The position numbers and the translations under genes are program-made. Below the pieces are notes generated by a model. It was not told the origin of the DNA. It searched no databases and saw only the letters and a list, made by a program, of their open reading frames with translations. From Ptiloglossa arizonensis (lineage: Eukaryota; Arthropoda; Insecta; Hymenoptera; Colletidae): DNA of 64,000 nt. Shown piece after piece: positions 36,155 through 50,400 of this stretch (positions are counted from its first letter, which is position 1; each line of letters starts with the position of its first letter). The stretch covers positions 1-64,000 of the forward strand of contig NW_027479676.1 of the NCBI RefSeq assembly GCF_051014685.1. Reading direction: 5' to 3'.

Positions 36155-39100
36155 TTTTGCCTTCTCAACCATTTCTTGGCTTCATAATACCCTATCTCGC
36201 TAACCGATTGACCTAACCCAAAAATTCCTATTGCATCTGAAAGTAGAAACTCGCCCGATTACAACGGTATGTGTATTTTTTCCCTTGGCCATTCTGGTTA
36301 AGTGATTGGAGCAGCAGAAGTGCGAAAAATTTGTTGTCTTGTCAACCATTTCTTAGCTTCAAACTGCCATATCTCGCGAACGGATTGACCTAACCCAAAA
36401 ATTCCTATTGCATCTGACAGTAGAAACTCGCCCGATTACAACGGTCTGTGCATTTTTTCCCTAGGCCATTCTGGTTAAGCGTTTGGAGGAGCAGAATTGC
36501 GAAAAATTTATTCTCTTCTCAACCATTTCTTAGCTTCAAGCTCCCATATCTCGCGAACGGATTGACCTTACCGAAAAATTCCTATTGCATCTGAAAGTAG
36601 AAACTCGCCCGATTACAAGGGTATGTGCATTTTTTCCCTAGGCCATTCTGGTTAAGCGTTTGGAGCAGCAGAATTGCGAAAAATTTATTCTCTTCTCAAC
36701 CATTTCTTAGCTTCAAACTCCCATATCTCGCGAACGGATTGACCTAACCCAAAAACTCCTATTGCATCTGAAAGTAGAAACTCGCCCGATTACAACGGTC
36801 TGTGCATTTTTTCCCTAGGCCATTCTGGTTAAGCGTTTGGAGCAGCAGAATTGCGAAAAATTTATTCTCTTCTCAACCATTTCTTGGCTTCAAACTCCCA
36901 TATCTCGCGAAAGGATTGACATAACCCAAAAATTCCTGTTGCGTATGAAAGTAGAAACTTGCCCGATTACAACGGTATGTGTATTTTTTCCCTAGTCCAT
37001 TCTCGTTAAGCGTTTGGAGGAGCAGAATTGCGAAAAATTTATTCTCTTCTCAACCATTTCTTAGCTTCAAGCTCCCATATCTCGCGAACGGATTGACCTT
37101 ACCGAAAAATTCCTATTGCATCTGAAAGTAGAAACTCGCCCGATTACAAGGGTATGTGCATTTTTTCCCTAGGCCATTCTGGTTAAGCGTTTGGAGCAGC
37201 AGAATTGCGAAAAATTTATTCTCTTCTCAACCATTTCTTAGCTTCAAACTCCCATATCTCGCGAACGGATTGACCTAACCCAAAAACTCCTATTGCATCT
37301 GAAAGTAGAAACTCGCCCGTTTACAACGGTCTGTGCATTTTTTCCCTAGGCCATTCTGGTTAAGCGTTTGGAGCAGCAGAATTGCGAAAAATTTATTCTC
37401 TTCTCAACCATTTCTTGGCTTCAAACTCCCATATCTCGCGAAAGGATTGACATAACCCAACAATTCCTGTTGCGTATGAAAGTAGAAACTTGCCCGATTA
37501 CAACGGTATGTGTATTTTTTCCCTAGTCCATTCTCGTTAAGCGTTTGGAGCAGCAGAATTGCGAAAAATTTATTCTCTTCTCAACCATTTCTTAGCTTCA
37601 AATTCCCATATCTCGCGAACGCATTGATCTAACCAAAAAATTCCTATTGCATCTGAAAGTAGAAACTCGCACGATTACAACGGTATGTGTATTTTTTACC
37701 TAGGCCAATCTTGTTAAGCGTTTGGAGCAGCAGAATTGCGAAAAATTTTTTGCCTTCGCAACCATTTCTTGGCTTCAAACTCCCATATCTCGCGAACGGA
37801 TTGACCTAACCCAAAAATTCCTGTTGCATCTGAAAGTAGAAACTCGCCCGATTACAACGGTATGTGTATTTTTTCCCTAGGCCATTCTCGTTAAGCGTTT
37901 GGAGCAGCAGAATTGCGAAAAATTTATTCTCTTCTCAACCATTTCTTACCTTCAAACTCCCATATCTCGCGAACGGATTGACCTAACCCAAAAATTCCTA
38001 TTGCATCGGAAAGTAGAAACTCGCCCGAATACAACGGTATGTGTATTTTTCCCCTAGGCCATTCTGGTTAAGCGTTTGGAGCAGCAGAATTGCGAAAAAT
38101 TTTTTGCCTTCTCAACCATTTCTTGGCTTCAAACTCCCATATCTCGCGAACGGATTGACCTAACCCAAAAATTCCTATTGCATCGGAAAGTAGAAACTCG
38201 CCCGAATACAACGGTATGTGTATTTTTCCCCTAGGCCATTCTGGTTAAGCGTTTGGAGCAGCAGAATTGCGAAAAATTTGTTCTCTTCTCAACCATTTCT
38301 TAGCTTCAAACTCCCATATCTCGCGAACGGATTGACCTAACCCAAAAATTCCTATTGCATCTGAAAGTCGAAACTCGCCCGATTACAATGGTATGTGTAT
38401 TTTTCCCCTAGGCCATTCTGGTTAAGCGTTTGGAGCAGCAGAATTGCGAAAAATTTTTTGCGTTCTTAAACATTTCTTGGCTTCAACCTGCCTTATCTTG
38501 CGAACGGATTGACCTAACCCAAAAATTGCTATTGCATTTGAAAGTAGAAACTCGCCCGATTACAACGGTACGTGTATTTTTACTCTAGGCCATTCAGGTT
38601 AAGCGTTTGGAGCAGCAGAATTGCGAAAAATTTTTTGCCTTCTCAACCATTTCTTGGCTTCATAATACCCTATCTCGCTAACCGATTGACCTAACCCAAA
38701 AATTCCTATTGCATCTGAAAGTAGAAACTCGCCCGATTACAACGGTATGCGTATTTTTTCCCTAGGCCATTCTGGTTAAGTGATTGGAGCAGCAGAAGTG
38801 CGAAAAATTTGTTGTCTTGTCAACCATTTCTTAGCTTCAAACTGCCATATCTCGCGAACGGATTGACCTAACCCAAAAATTCCTATTGCATCTGACAGTA
38901 GAAACTCGCCCGATTACAACGGTCTGTGCATTTTTTCCCTAGGCCATTCTGGTTAAGCGTTTGGAGGAGCAGAATTGCGAAAAATTTATTCTCTTCTCAA
39001 CCATTTCTTAGCTTCAAACTCCCATATCTCGCGAACGGATTGACCTAACCGAAAAATTCCTATTGCATCTGAAAGTAGAAACTCGCCCGATTACAAGGGT

Positions 39101-39519
39101 ATGTGCATTTTTTCCCTAGGGCATTCTGGTTAAGCGTTTGGAGCAGCAGAATTGCGAAAAATTTATTCTCTTCTCAACCATTTCTTAGCTTCAAACTCCC
39201 ATATCTCGCGAACGGATTGACCTAACCCAAAAATTCCTATTGCATCTGAAAGTAGAAACTCGCCCGATTACAACGGTCTGTGCATTTTTTCCCTAGGCCA
39301 TTCTGGTTAAGCGTTTGGAGCAGCAGAATTGCGAAAAATTTATTCTCTTCTCAACCATTTCTTAGCTTCAAACTCCCATATCTTGCGAACGGATTGACCT
39401 AACCCAAAAATTCCTATTGCATCTGAAAGTAGAAACTCGCCCGATTACAACGGTATGTGTATTTTTTTTCCCTAGTCCAATCTGGTTAAGCGTTTGGAGC
39501 AGCAGAATTGCGAAAAAGT
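36155..39519 (+). repeat. 19-mer HOR (3,365 bp), copy 2
   Basis: A near-identical repeat of 32,790-36,154. The internal 531-bp trimer duplication is also present (36,486-37,016 and 37,017-37,547), including the private CAACAATTCCTG of its second half. The trimer duplication therefore came before the 3,365-bp duplication. The near-identity means the larger duplication is the most recent event I can date by order in the window, or an assembly artefact. After 39,519 the sequence leaves the pattern at CTTCAAACTCCC, where copy 2 begins with CTTCATAATACCC. Confidence 0.92.
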
Positions 39520-42500
39520 TTTTGCCTTCTCAACCATTTCTTGGCTTCAAACTCCCATATCTCGCGAACGGATTGACCTAACCCAAAAATTCCTATTGCA
39601 TCTGAAAGTAGAAACTCGCCCGATTACAAAGGTATGTGTATTTTTTCCCTATGCCATTCTGGTTAAGCGTTTGGAGCAGCAGAATTGCGAAAAATTGTTT
39701 GCCTTCTCAACCATTTCTTGGCTTCAAACTCCCATATCTCGCGAACGGATTGACATAACCCAAAAATTCCTATTGCATCTGAAAGTAGAAACTCGCCCGA
39801 TTACAACGGTATGTGTATTTTTTCCCTAGGCCATTCTCGTTAAGCGTTTGGAGCAGCAGAATTGCGAAAAATTTATTCTCTTCTTAACCATTTCTTAGCT
39901 TCAAACTCCCATATCTCGCACACGCATTGATCTAACCAAAAAATTCCTATTGCATCTGAAAGTAGAAACTCGCCCGAATACAACGGTATGTGTATTTTTT
40001 ACCTAGGCCAATCTGGTTAAGCGTTTGGAGCAGCAGAATTGCGAAAAATTTTTTGCCTTCTCAACCATTTCTTGGCTTCAAACTCCCATATCTCGCGAAC
40101 GGATTGACCTATCCCAAAAATTCCTATTGTATCTGAAAGTAGAAACTCGCCCGATTACAACGGTATGTGCATTTTTTCCCTAGGCCATTCTCGTTAAGCG
40201 TTTGGAGCAGCAGAAGTGCGAAAAATTTGTGGCCTTCTCAACAATTTCTTGGCTTCAAACTCCCTTATCTTGCGAACGGATTGACCTAACCCAAAAATTG
40301 CTATTGCATTTGAAAGTAGAAACTCGCCCGACTACAACGGTATGTGTATTTTTACTCTAGGCCATTCTGGTTAAGCGTTTGGAGCAGCAGAATTGCGAAA
40401 AATTTTTTGCCTTCTCAACCATTTCTTGGCTTCATAATACCCTATCTCGCTAACCGATTGACCTAACCCAAAAATTGCTATTGCATCTGAAAGTAGAAAC
40501 TCGCCCGATTACAACGGTATGAGTATTTTTTCCCTAGGCAATTCTGGTTAAGTGATTGGAGCAGCAGAATTGCGAAAAATTTTTTGCCTTCGCAACCATT
40601 TCTTGGCTTCAAACTCCCATATCTCGCGAACGGATTGACCTAACCCAAAAATTCCTATTGCATCTGAAAGTAGAAACTCGCCCGATTACAACGGTATGTG
40701 TATTTTTTCCCTAGGCCATTCTGGTTAAGCGTTTGGAGCAGCAGAATTGCGTTAAATTTTTTGCCTTCTCAACCATTTCTTGGCTTCAAACTCCCATATG
40801 TCGCGAACGGATTGACCTAACCCAAAAATTCCTATTGCATCTGAAAGTAGAAACTCGCCCGATTACAATGGTATGTGCATTTTTTCCCTAGGCCATTCTC
40901 GTTAAGCGTTTGGAGCAGCAGAAGTGCGAAAAATTTGTGGCCTTCTCAAACATTTCTTGGCTTCAATCTCCCTTATCTTGCGAACGGATTGACCTAACCC
41001 AAAAATTGCTATTGCATTTGAAAGTAGAAACTCGCCCGATTACAACGGTATGTGTATTTTTACTCTAGGCCATTCTGGTTAAGCGTTTGGAGCAGCAGAA
41101 TTGCGAAAAATTTTTTGCCTTCTCAACCATTTCTTGGCTTCATAATACCCTATCTCGCTAACCGATTGACCTAACCCAAAAATTCCTATTGCATCTGAAA
41201 GTAGAAACTCGCCCGATTACAACGGTATGCGTATTTTTTCCCTAGGCCATTCTGGTTAAGTGATTGGAGCAGCAGAAGTGCGAAAAATTTGTTGTCTTGT
41301 CAACCATTTCTGAGCTTCAACTGCCATATCTCGCGAACGGATTGACCTAACCCAAAAATTCCTATTGCATCTGATAGTAGGAACTCGCCCGATTACAACG
41401 GTCTGTGCATTTTTTCCCTAGGCCATTCTGGTTAAGCGTTTGGAGGAACAGAATTGCGAAAAATTTATTCTCTTCTCAACCATTTCTTAGCTTCAAACTC
41501 CCATATCTCGCGAACGGATTGACCTAACCGAAAAATTCCTATTGCATCTGAAAATAGAAACTCGCCCGATTACAACGGTATGTGCATTTTTTCCCTAGGC
41601 CATTTTGGTTAAGCGTTTGGAGCAGCAGAATTGCGAAAAATTTATTCTCTTCTCAACCATTTCTTAGCTTCAAACTCCCATATCTTGCGAACGGATTGAC
41701 CTAACCCAAAAATTCCTGTTGCGTATGAAAGTAGAAACTCGCCCGATTACAACGGTAATTTATTTTTTCTCTAGGCCATTCTGGTTAAGCGATCGGAGCA
41801 GCAGAAGTGCGAAAAATTTGTTGTCTTGTCAACCATTTCTTAGCTTCAAACTCCCATATCTCGCGAACGGATTGACCTAACCCAAAAATTCCTATTGCAT
41901 CGGAAAGTAGAAACTCGCCCGATTTCAACGGTATGTGTATTTTCTCCCTAGGCCATTCTGGTTAAGCGATTGGAGCAGCAGAAGTGCGAAAAATTTGTTG
42001 TCTTGTCAACCATTTCATAGCTTCAAAGTCCCATATCTCGCGAACGGATTGACCTAACCCAAAAATTCCTATTGCATCTGAAAGTAGAAACTCGCCCGAT
42101 TACAACAGTATGTGTATTTTTTCCCTAGGCAATTCTGGTTAAGCGATTGGAGCAGCAGAATTGCGAAAAATTTATTCTCTTCTCAACCATTTCTTAGCTT
42201 CAGACTCCCATGTCTCGCGAACGGATTGACCTAACCCAAAAATTCCTATTGCATCTGAAAGTAGAAACTCGCCCGATTACAACGGTCTGTGCATTTTTTC
42301 CCTAGGCCATTCTGGTTAAGCGTTTGGAGCAGCAGAATTGCGAAAAATTTATTCTCTTCTCAACCATTTCTTAGCTTCAAACTCCCATATCTTGCGAACG
42401 GATTGACCTAACCCAAAAATTCCTATTGCATCTGAAAGTAGAAACTCGCCCGATTACAACGGTATGTGTATTTTTTCCCTAGGCCAATCTGGTTAAGCGT

Positions 42501-43450
42501 TTGGAGCAGCAGAATTGCGAAAAATTTTTTGCCTTCTCAACCATTTCTTGGCTTAAAACTCCCATATCTCGCGAACGGATTGACCTAACCCAAAAATTCC
42601 TATTGCATCTGAAAGTAGAAACTCGCCCGATTACAACGGTATGTGTATTTTGTCCCTATGCCGTTCTGGTTAAGCGTTTGGAGCAGCAGAATTGCGTTAA
42701 ATTTTTTGCCTTCTCAAACATTTCTTGGCTTCAAACTCCCATATGTCGCGAACGGATTGACCTAACCCAAAAATTCCTATTGCATCTGAAAGTAGAAACT
42801 CGCCCGATTACAATGATATGTGAATTTTCTCCCTAGGCCATTCTCGTTAAGCGTTTGGAGAAGCAGAAGTGCGAAAAATTTGTGGCCTTCTCAACCATTT
42901 CTTGGCTTCAAACTCCCTTATCTTGCGAACGGATTGACCTAACCCAAAAATTGCTATTGCATTTGAAAGTAGAAACTCGCCCGATTACAACGGTATGTGT
43001 ATTTTTACTCTAGGCCATTCTGGTTAAGCGTTTGGAGCAGCAGAATTGCGAAAAATTTTTTGCCTTCACAACCATTTCTTGGCTTCATAATACCCTATCT
43101 CGCTAACCGATTGACCTAACCCAAAAATTCCTATTGCATCTGAAAGTAGAAACTCGCCCGATTACAACGGTATGTGTATTTCTTCCCCATGCCATTCTGG
43201 TTAAGCGTTTGGAGCAGCAGAATTGCGAAAAATTTATTCTCTTCCCAACCATTTCTTAGCTTCAAACTCCCATATCTCGCGACCGGATTGACCTAACCCA
43301 AAAATTCCTATTGCATCTGAAAGTAGAAACTCGCCCGATTACAACGGTATGTGCATTTTTTCCCTAGGCCATTCTGGTTAAGCGTTTGGAGCAGCAGAAT
43401 TGCGAAAAATTTATTCTCTTCTCAACCATTTCTTAGCTTCAGACTCCCAT
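39520..43450 (+). repeat. Divergent monomer mosaic with two lone indels
   Basis: Monomers are of known classes: CTACGTT-free GATCTAACC types, GTGGCCTTCTC types near 40,230 and 40,937, TAATACCC types near 40,435 and 41,147, and CGTTAAATTTTTTGCC types near 40,752 and 42,695. The order is not a clean copy of another stretch. Outside the error-rich part of block B this is the only place with more than one unexplained indel: a missing A in GCTTCAACTGCC near 41,317, and a contracted GGTAATTTATTTTTTCTC near 41,755. No gene or non-satellite sequence is seen. Confidence 0.75.
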
Positions 43451-45102
43451 ATATCGCGAACGGATTGACCTAACCCAAAAATTCCTATTGCATCTGAAAC
43501 TAGAAACTCGCCCGATTACAAAGGTATGTGCATTTTTTCCCTATGCCGTTCTGGTTAAGCGTATGGAGCAGCAGAATTGCGAAAAATTGTTTGCCTTCTC
43601 AACCATTTCTTGGCTTCAAACTCCCATATCTCGCGAACGTATTGACCTAACCCAAAAATTCCTGTTGCGTATGAAAGTAGAAACTCGCCAGATTTCAACG
43701 GTATGTGTATTTTTTCCCTAGGCCATTCTGGTTAAGCGATTGGAGCAGCAGAAGTGCGAAAAATTTGTTGTCTTGTCAACCATTTCTTAGCTTCACAGTC
43801 CCATATCTCGCGAACGGATTGACCTAACCCAAAAATTCCTATTGCATCTGAAAGTAGAAACTCGCCCGATTACAACGGTATGTGCATTTTTTCCCTAGGC
43901 CATTCTGGTTAAGCGTTTGGAGCAGCAGAATTGCGAAAAATTTATTCTCTTCTCAACCATTTCTTAGCTTCAAACTCCCATATCTTGCGAACGGATTGAC
44001 CTAACCCAAAAATTCCTATTGCATTTGAAAGTAGAAACTCGCCCGATTACAAAGGTATGTGTATTTTTTCCCTATGCCGTTCTGGTTAAGCGTTTGGGGC
44101 AGCAGAATTGCGAAAAATTGTTTGCCTTCTCAACCATTTCTTGGCTTCAAACTCCCATATCTCGCGAACGGATTGACCTAACCCAAAAACTCCTGTTGCG
44201 TATGAAAGTAGAAACTCGCCCGATTTCAACGGTATGTGTATTTTTTCCCTAGGCCATTCTGGTTAAGCGATTGGAGCAGCAGAAGTGCGAAAAATTTGTT
44301 GTCTTGTCAACCATTTCATAGCTTCAAAGTCCCATATCTCGCGAACGGATTGACCTAACCCAAAAATTCCTATTGCATCTGAAAGTAGGAACTCGCCCGA
44401 TTACAACAGTATGTGTATTTTTTCCCTAGGCAATTCTGGTTAAGCGATTGGAGCAGCAGAATTGCGAAAAATTTATTCTCTTCTCAACCATTTCTTAGCT
44501 TCAAACTCCCATATCTCGCGAACGGATTGACCTAACCCAAAAATTCCTATTGCATCTGAAACTAGAAACTCGCCCGATTACAAAGGTATGTGCATTTTTT
44601 CCCTATGCCGTTCTGGTTAAGCGTTTGGAGCAGCAGAATTGCGAAAAATTGTTTGCCTTCTCAACCATTTCTTGGCTTCAAACTCCCATATCTCGCGAAC
44701 GGATTGACCTAACCCAAAAATTCCTGTTGCGTATGAAAGTAGAAACTCGCCAGATTTCAACGGTATGTGTATTTTTTCCCTAGGCCATTCTGGTTAAGCG
44801 ATTGGAGCAGCAGAAGTGCGAAAAATTTGTCGTCTTGTCAACCATTTCTTAGCTTCACAGTCCCATATCTCGCGAACGGATTGACCTAACCCAAAAATTC
44901 CTATTGCATCTGAAAGTAGAAACTCGCCCGATTACAACGGTATGTGCATTTTTTCCCTAGGCCATTCTGGTTAAGCGTTTGGAGCAGCAGAATTGCGAAA
45001 AATTTATTCTCTTCTCAACCATTTCTTAGCTTCAAACTCCCATATCTTGCGAACGGATTGACCTAACCCAAAAATTCCTATTGCATTTGAAAGTAGAAGC
45101 TC
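43450..45102 (+). repeat. 6-mer HOR (1,062 bp) in tandem
   Basis: The GAAACTAGAAACTCG variant with ACAAAGGTATGTGC occurs near 43,495 and 44,557. CTCGCCAGATTTC occurs near 43,686 and 44,748, and CTTCACAGTCCC near 43,793 and 44,855. All are 1,062 bp apart, exactly six monomers with no net indel. The second copy differs at single bases, for example GCGTATGGAG versus GCGTTTGGAG. Confidence 0.87.
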
Positions 45103-45700
45103 GCCCGATTACAACGGTATGTGTATTTTTTCCCTAGGCCAATCTGGTTAAGCGTTTGGAGCAGCAGAATTGCGAAAAATTTTTTGCCTTCTCAACCATT
45201 TCTTGGCTTAAAACTCCCATATCTCGCGAACGAATTGACCTAACCCAAAAATTCCTATTGCATCTGAAAGTAGAAACTCGCCCGATTACAAAGGTATGTG
45301 TATTTTTTCCCTATGCCGTTCTGGTTAAGCGTTTGGGGCAGCAGAATTGCGAAAAATTGTTTGCCTTCTCAACCATTTCTTGGCTTCAAACTCCCATATC
45401 TCGTGAACGGATTGACCTAACCCAAAAACTCCTGTTGCGTATGAAAGTAGAAACTCGCCCGATTTCAACGGTATGTGTATTTTTTCCCTAGGCCATTCTG
45501 GTTAAGCGATTGGAGCAGCAGAAGTGCGAAAAATTTGTTGTCTTGTCAACCATTTCATAGCTTCAAAGTCCCATATCTCGCGAACGGATTGACCTAACCC
45601 AAAAATTCCTATTGCATCTGAAAGTAGAAACTCGCCCGATTACAACAGTATGTGTATTTTTTAACTGGGCAATTCTGGTTAAGCCATTGGAGCAGCAGAA
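44040..45700 (+). repeat. 7-mer HOR (1,239 bp), overlapping the 6-mer and leading into block B
   Basis: GTTTGGGGCAG with CAAAAACTCCTGTTGCG occurs near 44,094 and 45,333, and CATTTCATAGC at 44,312 and 45,551. Both pairs are 1,239 bp apart, seven monomers. The second copy has two private changes, TCTCGTGAACGG near 45,402 and TTTAACTGGGC with AAGCCATTGG at 45,660. Both reappear at the very start of the window (near 91 and 331). The private changes therefore predate or accompany the A/B duplication. Confidence 0.85.
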
Positions 45701-47469
45701 TTGCGAAAAATTTATTCTCTTCTCAACCATTTCTTAGCTTCAAACTCCCATATCTCGCGAACGGATTGACCTAACCCAAAAATTCCTATTGCATCTGAAA
45801 GTAGAAACTCGCCCGATTACAACGGTCTGTGCATTTTTTCCCTAGGCCATTCTGGTTAAGCGTTTGGAGCAGCAGAATTGCGAAAAATTTTTTGCCTTCT
45901 CAACCATTTCTTGGCTTCAAACTCCCATATCTCGCGAACGGACTGACCTAACCCAAAAATTCCTGTTGCGTATGAAAGTAGAAACTCGCCCGATTACAAC
46001 GGTGTGTGTATTTTTCTCCTAGGCCATTCTGGTTAAGCGATTGGAGCAGCAGAAGTGCGAAAAATTTGTTGTCTTCTCAACCATTTCTTCGCTTCATAGT
46101 CCCATATCTCGCGAACGGATTGACCAAACCCAAAAATTCCTGCTGCGTCTGGAAGTAGAAACTCGCCCGATTACAACGGTATGCGTATTTTTTCCCTAGG
46201 CCATTCTGGTTAAGCGTTTGGAGCAGCAGAAGTGCGAAAAATTTGTTGTCTTGTCAACCATTTCTTAGCTTCAAACTGCCATATCTCGCGAACGGATTGA
46301 CCTAACCCAAAAATTCCTATTGCATCTGAAAGTAGAAACTCGCCCGATTACAACGGTCTGTGCATTTTTTCCCTAGGCAATTCTGGTTAAGCCTTTGGAG
46401 GAGCAGAATTCCGAAAAATTTATTCTCTTCTCAACCATTTCTTAGCTTCAAACTCCCATATCTCGCGAACGGATTGACCTAACCGAAAAATTCCTATTGC
46501 ATCTGAAAGTAGAAACTCGCCCGATTACAACGGTATGTGCATTTTTTCCCTAGGCCATTCTGGTTAAGCGTTTGGAGCAGCAGAATTGCGAAAAATTTAT
46601 TCTCTTCTCAACCATTTCTTAGCTTCAGACTCCCATATCTCGCGAACGGATTGACCTAACCCAAAAATTCCTATTGCATCTGAAAGTAGAAACTCGCCCG
46701 ATTACAACGGTCTGTGCATTTTTTCCCTAGGCCATTCTGGTTAAGCGTTTGGAGCAGCAGAATTGCGAAAAATTTATTCTCTTCTCAACCATTTCTTAGC
46801 TTCAGACTCCCATATCTCGCGAACGGATTGACCTAACCCAAAAATTCCTATTGCATCTGAAAGTAGAAACTAGCCCGATTACAAAGGTATGTGCATTTTT
46901 TCCCTATGCCGTTCTGGTTAAGCGTTGGGAGCAGCAGAATTGCGAAAAATTGTTTGCCTTCTCAACCATTTCTTGGCTTCAAACTCCCATATCTCGCGAA
47001 CGTATTGACCTAACCCAAAAATTCCTGTTGCGTATGAAAGTAGAAACTCGCCCGATTTCAACGGTATGTGTATTTTTTCCCTAGGCCATTCTGGTTAAGC
47101 GTTTGGAGCAGCAGAATTGCGAAAAATTTATTCTCTTCTCAACCATTTCTTAGCTTCAAACTCCCATATCTCGCGACCGGATTGACCTAACCCAAAAATT
47201 CCTATTGCATCTGAAAGTAGAAACTCGCCCGATTACAACGGTATGTGTATTTTTTACCTAGGCCAATCTGGTTAAGCGTTTGGAGCAGCAGAATTGCGAA
47301 AAATTTTTTGCCTTCTCAACCATTTCTTGGCTTCAAACTCCCATATCTCGCGAACGGATTGACATAACCCAAAAATTCCTATTGCATTTTAAAGTAGAAA
47401 CTCGCCCGATTACAACGGTATGTGAATTTTTTCCCTATGCCATTCTGGCTAAGCGTTTGGAGCAGCAGA

Positions 47470-50400
47470 ATTGCCGAAAAATTTTTTGCCTTCTCAAACC
47501 ATTTCTTGGCTTCAAACTCCCATATCTCGCGATCGATTGACCTAACCCAAAAAATTCCTGTTGCGTATGAAGAGTAGAAAACTCGCCCGATTCACAACGG
47601 TGTGTTGTATTTTTCTCCTAGGCCATTCTGGTTAAGCGATTGGAGCAGCAGAAGTGCGAAAAAATTTGTTGTCTTCTCAACCATTTCTTCGCTTCATAGT
47701 CCCATATCTCGCGTACGGATTGACCAAACCAAAAATTCCTGCTGCGTCTGGAAGTAGAAACTCGCCCGATTACAACGGTATGCGTATTTTTTCCCTAGGC
47801 CAATCTGGTTAAGCGTTTGGAGCAGCAGAAAGTGCGAAAAATTTTGTTGTCTTGTCAACCATTTCTTAGCTTCAAACTGCCATATCTCGCGAACGGATTG
47901 ACCTATACCCAAAAATTCCTATTGCATCTGAAAGTAGAAACTCGCCCGATACAACGGTCTGTGCATTTTTTCCTAGGCAATTCTGGTTAAGCGTTTGGAG
48001 GAGCAGAATTCCGAAAAATTTATTCTCTTCTCAACCATTTCTTAGCTTCAAACTCCCATATTCGCGAACGGATTGACCTAACCGAAAAATTCCTATTGCA
48101 TCTGAAAGTAGAAACTCGCCCCGATTACAACGGTATGTGCATTTTTTCCCTAGGCCATTCTGGTTAAGCGTTTGGAGCAGCAGAATTGCGAAAAACTTAT
48201 TCTCTTCTCAACCATTTCTTAGCTTCAGACTCTCCCATATCTCGCGAACGGATTGACCTAACCCAAAATTCCTATTGCATCTGAAAGTAGAAACTCGCCC
48301 GATTACAACGGTCTGTGCATTTTTTCCCTAGGCCATTCTGGTTAAGCGTTTGGGAGCAGCAGAATTGCGAAAAATTTATTCTCTTCTCAACCATTTCTTA
48401 GCTTCAGACTCCCATATCTCGCGAACGGATTGACCTAACCCAAAAATTCCTATTGCATCTGAAAGTAGAAACTAGCCCGATTACAAAGGTATGTGCATTT
48501 TTTCCCTATGCCGTTCTGGTTAAGCGTTGGGAGCAGCAGAATTGCGAAAAATTGTTTGCCTTCTCAACCATTTCTTGGCTTCAAACTCTCATATCTCGCG
48601 AACGTATTGACCTAACCCAAAAATTCCTGTTGCGTATGAAAGTAGAAACTCGCCCGATTTCAACGGTATGTGTATTTTTTCCCTAGGCCATTCTGGTTAA
48701 GCGATGGGAGCAGCAGAAGTGCGAAAAATTTGTTGTCTCTCAACCATTTCTTCGCTTCATAGTCCCATATCTCGCGAACGGATTGACCAAACACAAAAAT
48801 TCCTGCTGCGTCTGGAAGTAGAAACTCGCCGATTACAACGGTATGCGTATTTTTTCCCTAGGCCATTCTGGTTAAGCGTTTGGAGCAGCAGAAGTGCGAA
48901 AAATTTGTTGTCTTGTCAACAATTTCTTAGCTTCAAACTGCCATATCTCGCGAACGGATTGACCTAACCCAAAAATTCCTATTGCATCTGAAAGTAGAAA
49001 CTCGCCCGATTACAACGGTCTGTGCATTTTTTCCCTAGGCAATTCTGGTTAAGCGTTTGGAGGAGCAGAATTCCGAAAAATTTATTCTCTTCTCAACCAT
49101 TTCTTAGCTTCAAACTCCCATATCTCGCGAACGGATTGACCTAACCGAAAAATTCCTATTGCATCTGAAAGTAGGAAACTCGCCCGATTACAACGGTATG
49201 TGCATTTTTTCCCTAGGCCATTCTGGTTAAGCGTTTGGAGCAGCAGAATTGCGAAAAATTTATTCTCTTCTCAACCATTTCTTAGCTTCAGACTCCCATA
49301 TCTCGCGAACGGATTGACCTAACCCAAAAATTCCTATTGCATCTGAAAGTAGAAACTCGCCCGATTACAACGGTCTGTGCATTTTTTCCCTAGGCCATTC
49401 TGGTTAAGCGTTTGGAGCAGCAGAATTGCGAAAATTTATTCTCTTCTCAACCATTTCTTAGCTTCAGACTCCCATATCTCGCGAACGGATTGACCTAACC
49501 CAAAAATTCCTATTGCATCTGAAAGTAGAAACTAGCCCGATTACAAAGGTATGTGCATTTTTTCCCTATGCCGTTCTGGTTAAGCGTTGGGAGCAGCAGA
49601 ATTGCGAAAAATTGTTTGCCTTCTCAACCATTTCTTGGCTTCAAACTCCCATATCTCGCGAACGTATTGACCTAACCCAAAAATTCCTGTTGCGTATGAA
49701 AGTAGAAACTCGCCCGATTTCAACGGTATGTGTATTTTTTCCCTAGGCCATTCTGGTTAAGCGTTTGGAGCAGCAGAATTGCGAAAAATTTATTCTCTTC
49801 TCAACCATTTCTTAGCTTCAAACTCCATATCTCGCGACCGGATTGACCTATCCCAAAAATTCCTATTGCATCTGAAAGTAGAAACTCGCCCGATTACAAC
49901 GGTATGTGTATTTTTTACCTAGGCCAATCTGGTTAAGCGTTTGGAGCAGCAGAATTGCGAAAAATTTTTTGCCTTCTCAACCATTTCTTGGCTTCAAACT
50001 CCCATATCTCGCGAACGGATTGACATAACCCAAAAATTCCTATTGCATTTTAAAGTAGAAACTCGCCCGATTACAACGGTATGTGAATTTTTTCCCTATG
50101 CCATTCTGGCTAAGCGTTTGGAGCAGCAGAATTGCGAAAAATTTTTTGCCTTCTCAACCATTTCTTGGCTTCAAACTCCCATATCTCGCGATCGGATTGA
50201 CCTAACCCAAAAATTCCTGTTGCGTATGAAAGTAGAAACTCGCCCGATTACATCGGTGTGTGTATTTTTCTCCTAGGGCCATTCTGGTTAAGCGATTGGA
50301 GCAGCAGAAGTGCGAAAAATTTGTTGTCTTCTCAACCATTTCTTCGCTTCATAGTCCCATATCTCGCGAACGGATTGACCAAACCCAAATATTCCTGCTG

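Noticed and set aside
47694..47912. A 72-codon minus-strand open frame
   Set aside because: It exists only because of local frameshifting indels in the error-rich patch. The same minus-strand frame is closed in the intact monomers, and nothing in the peptide is recognisable.
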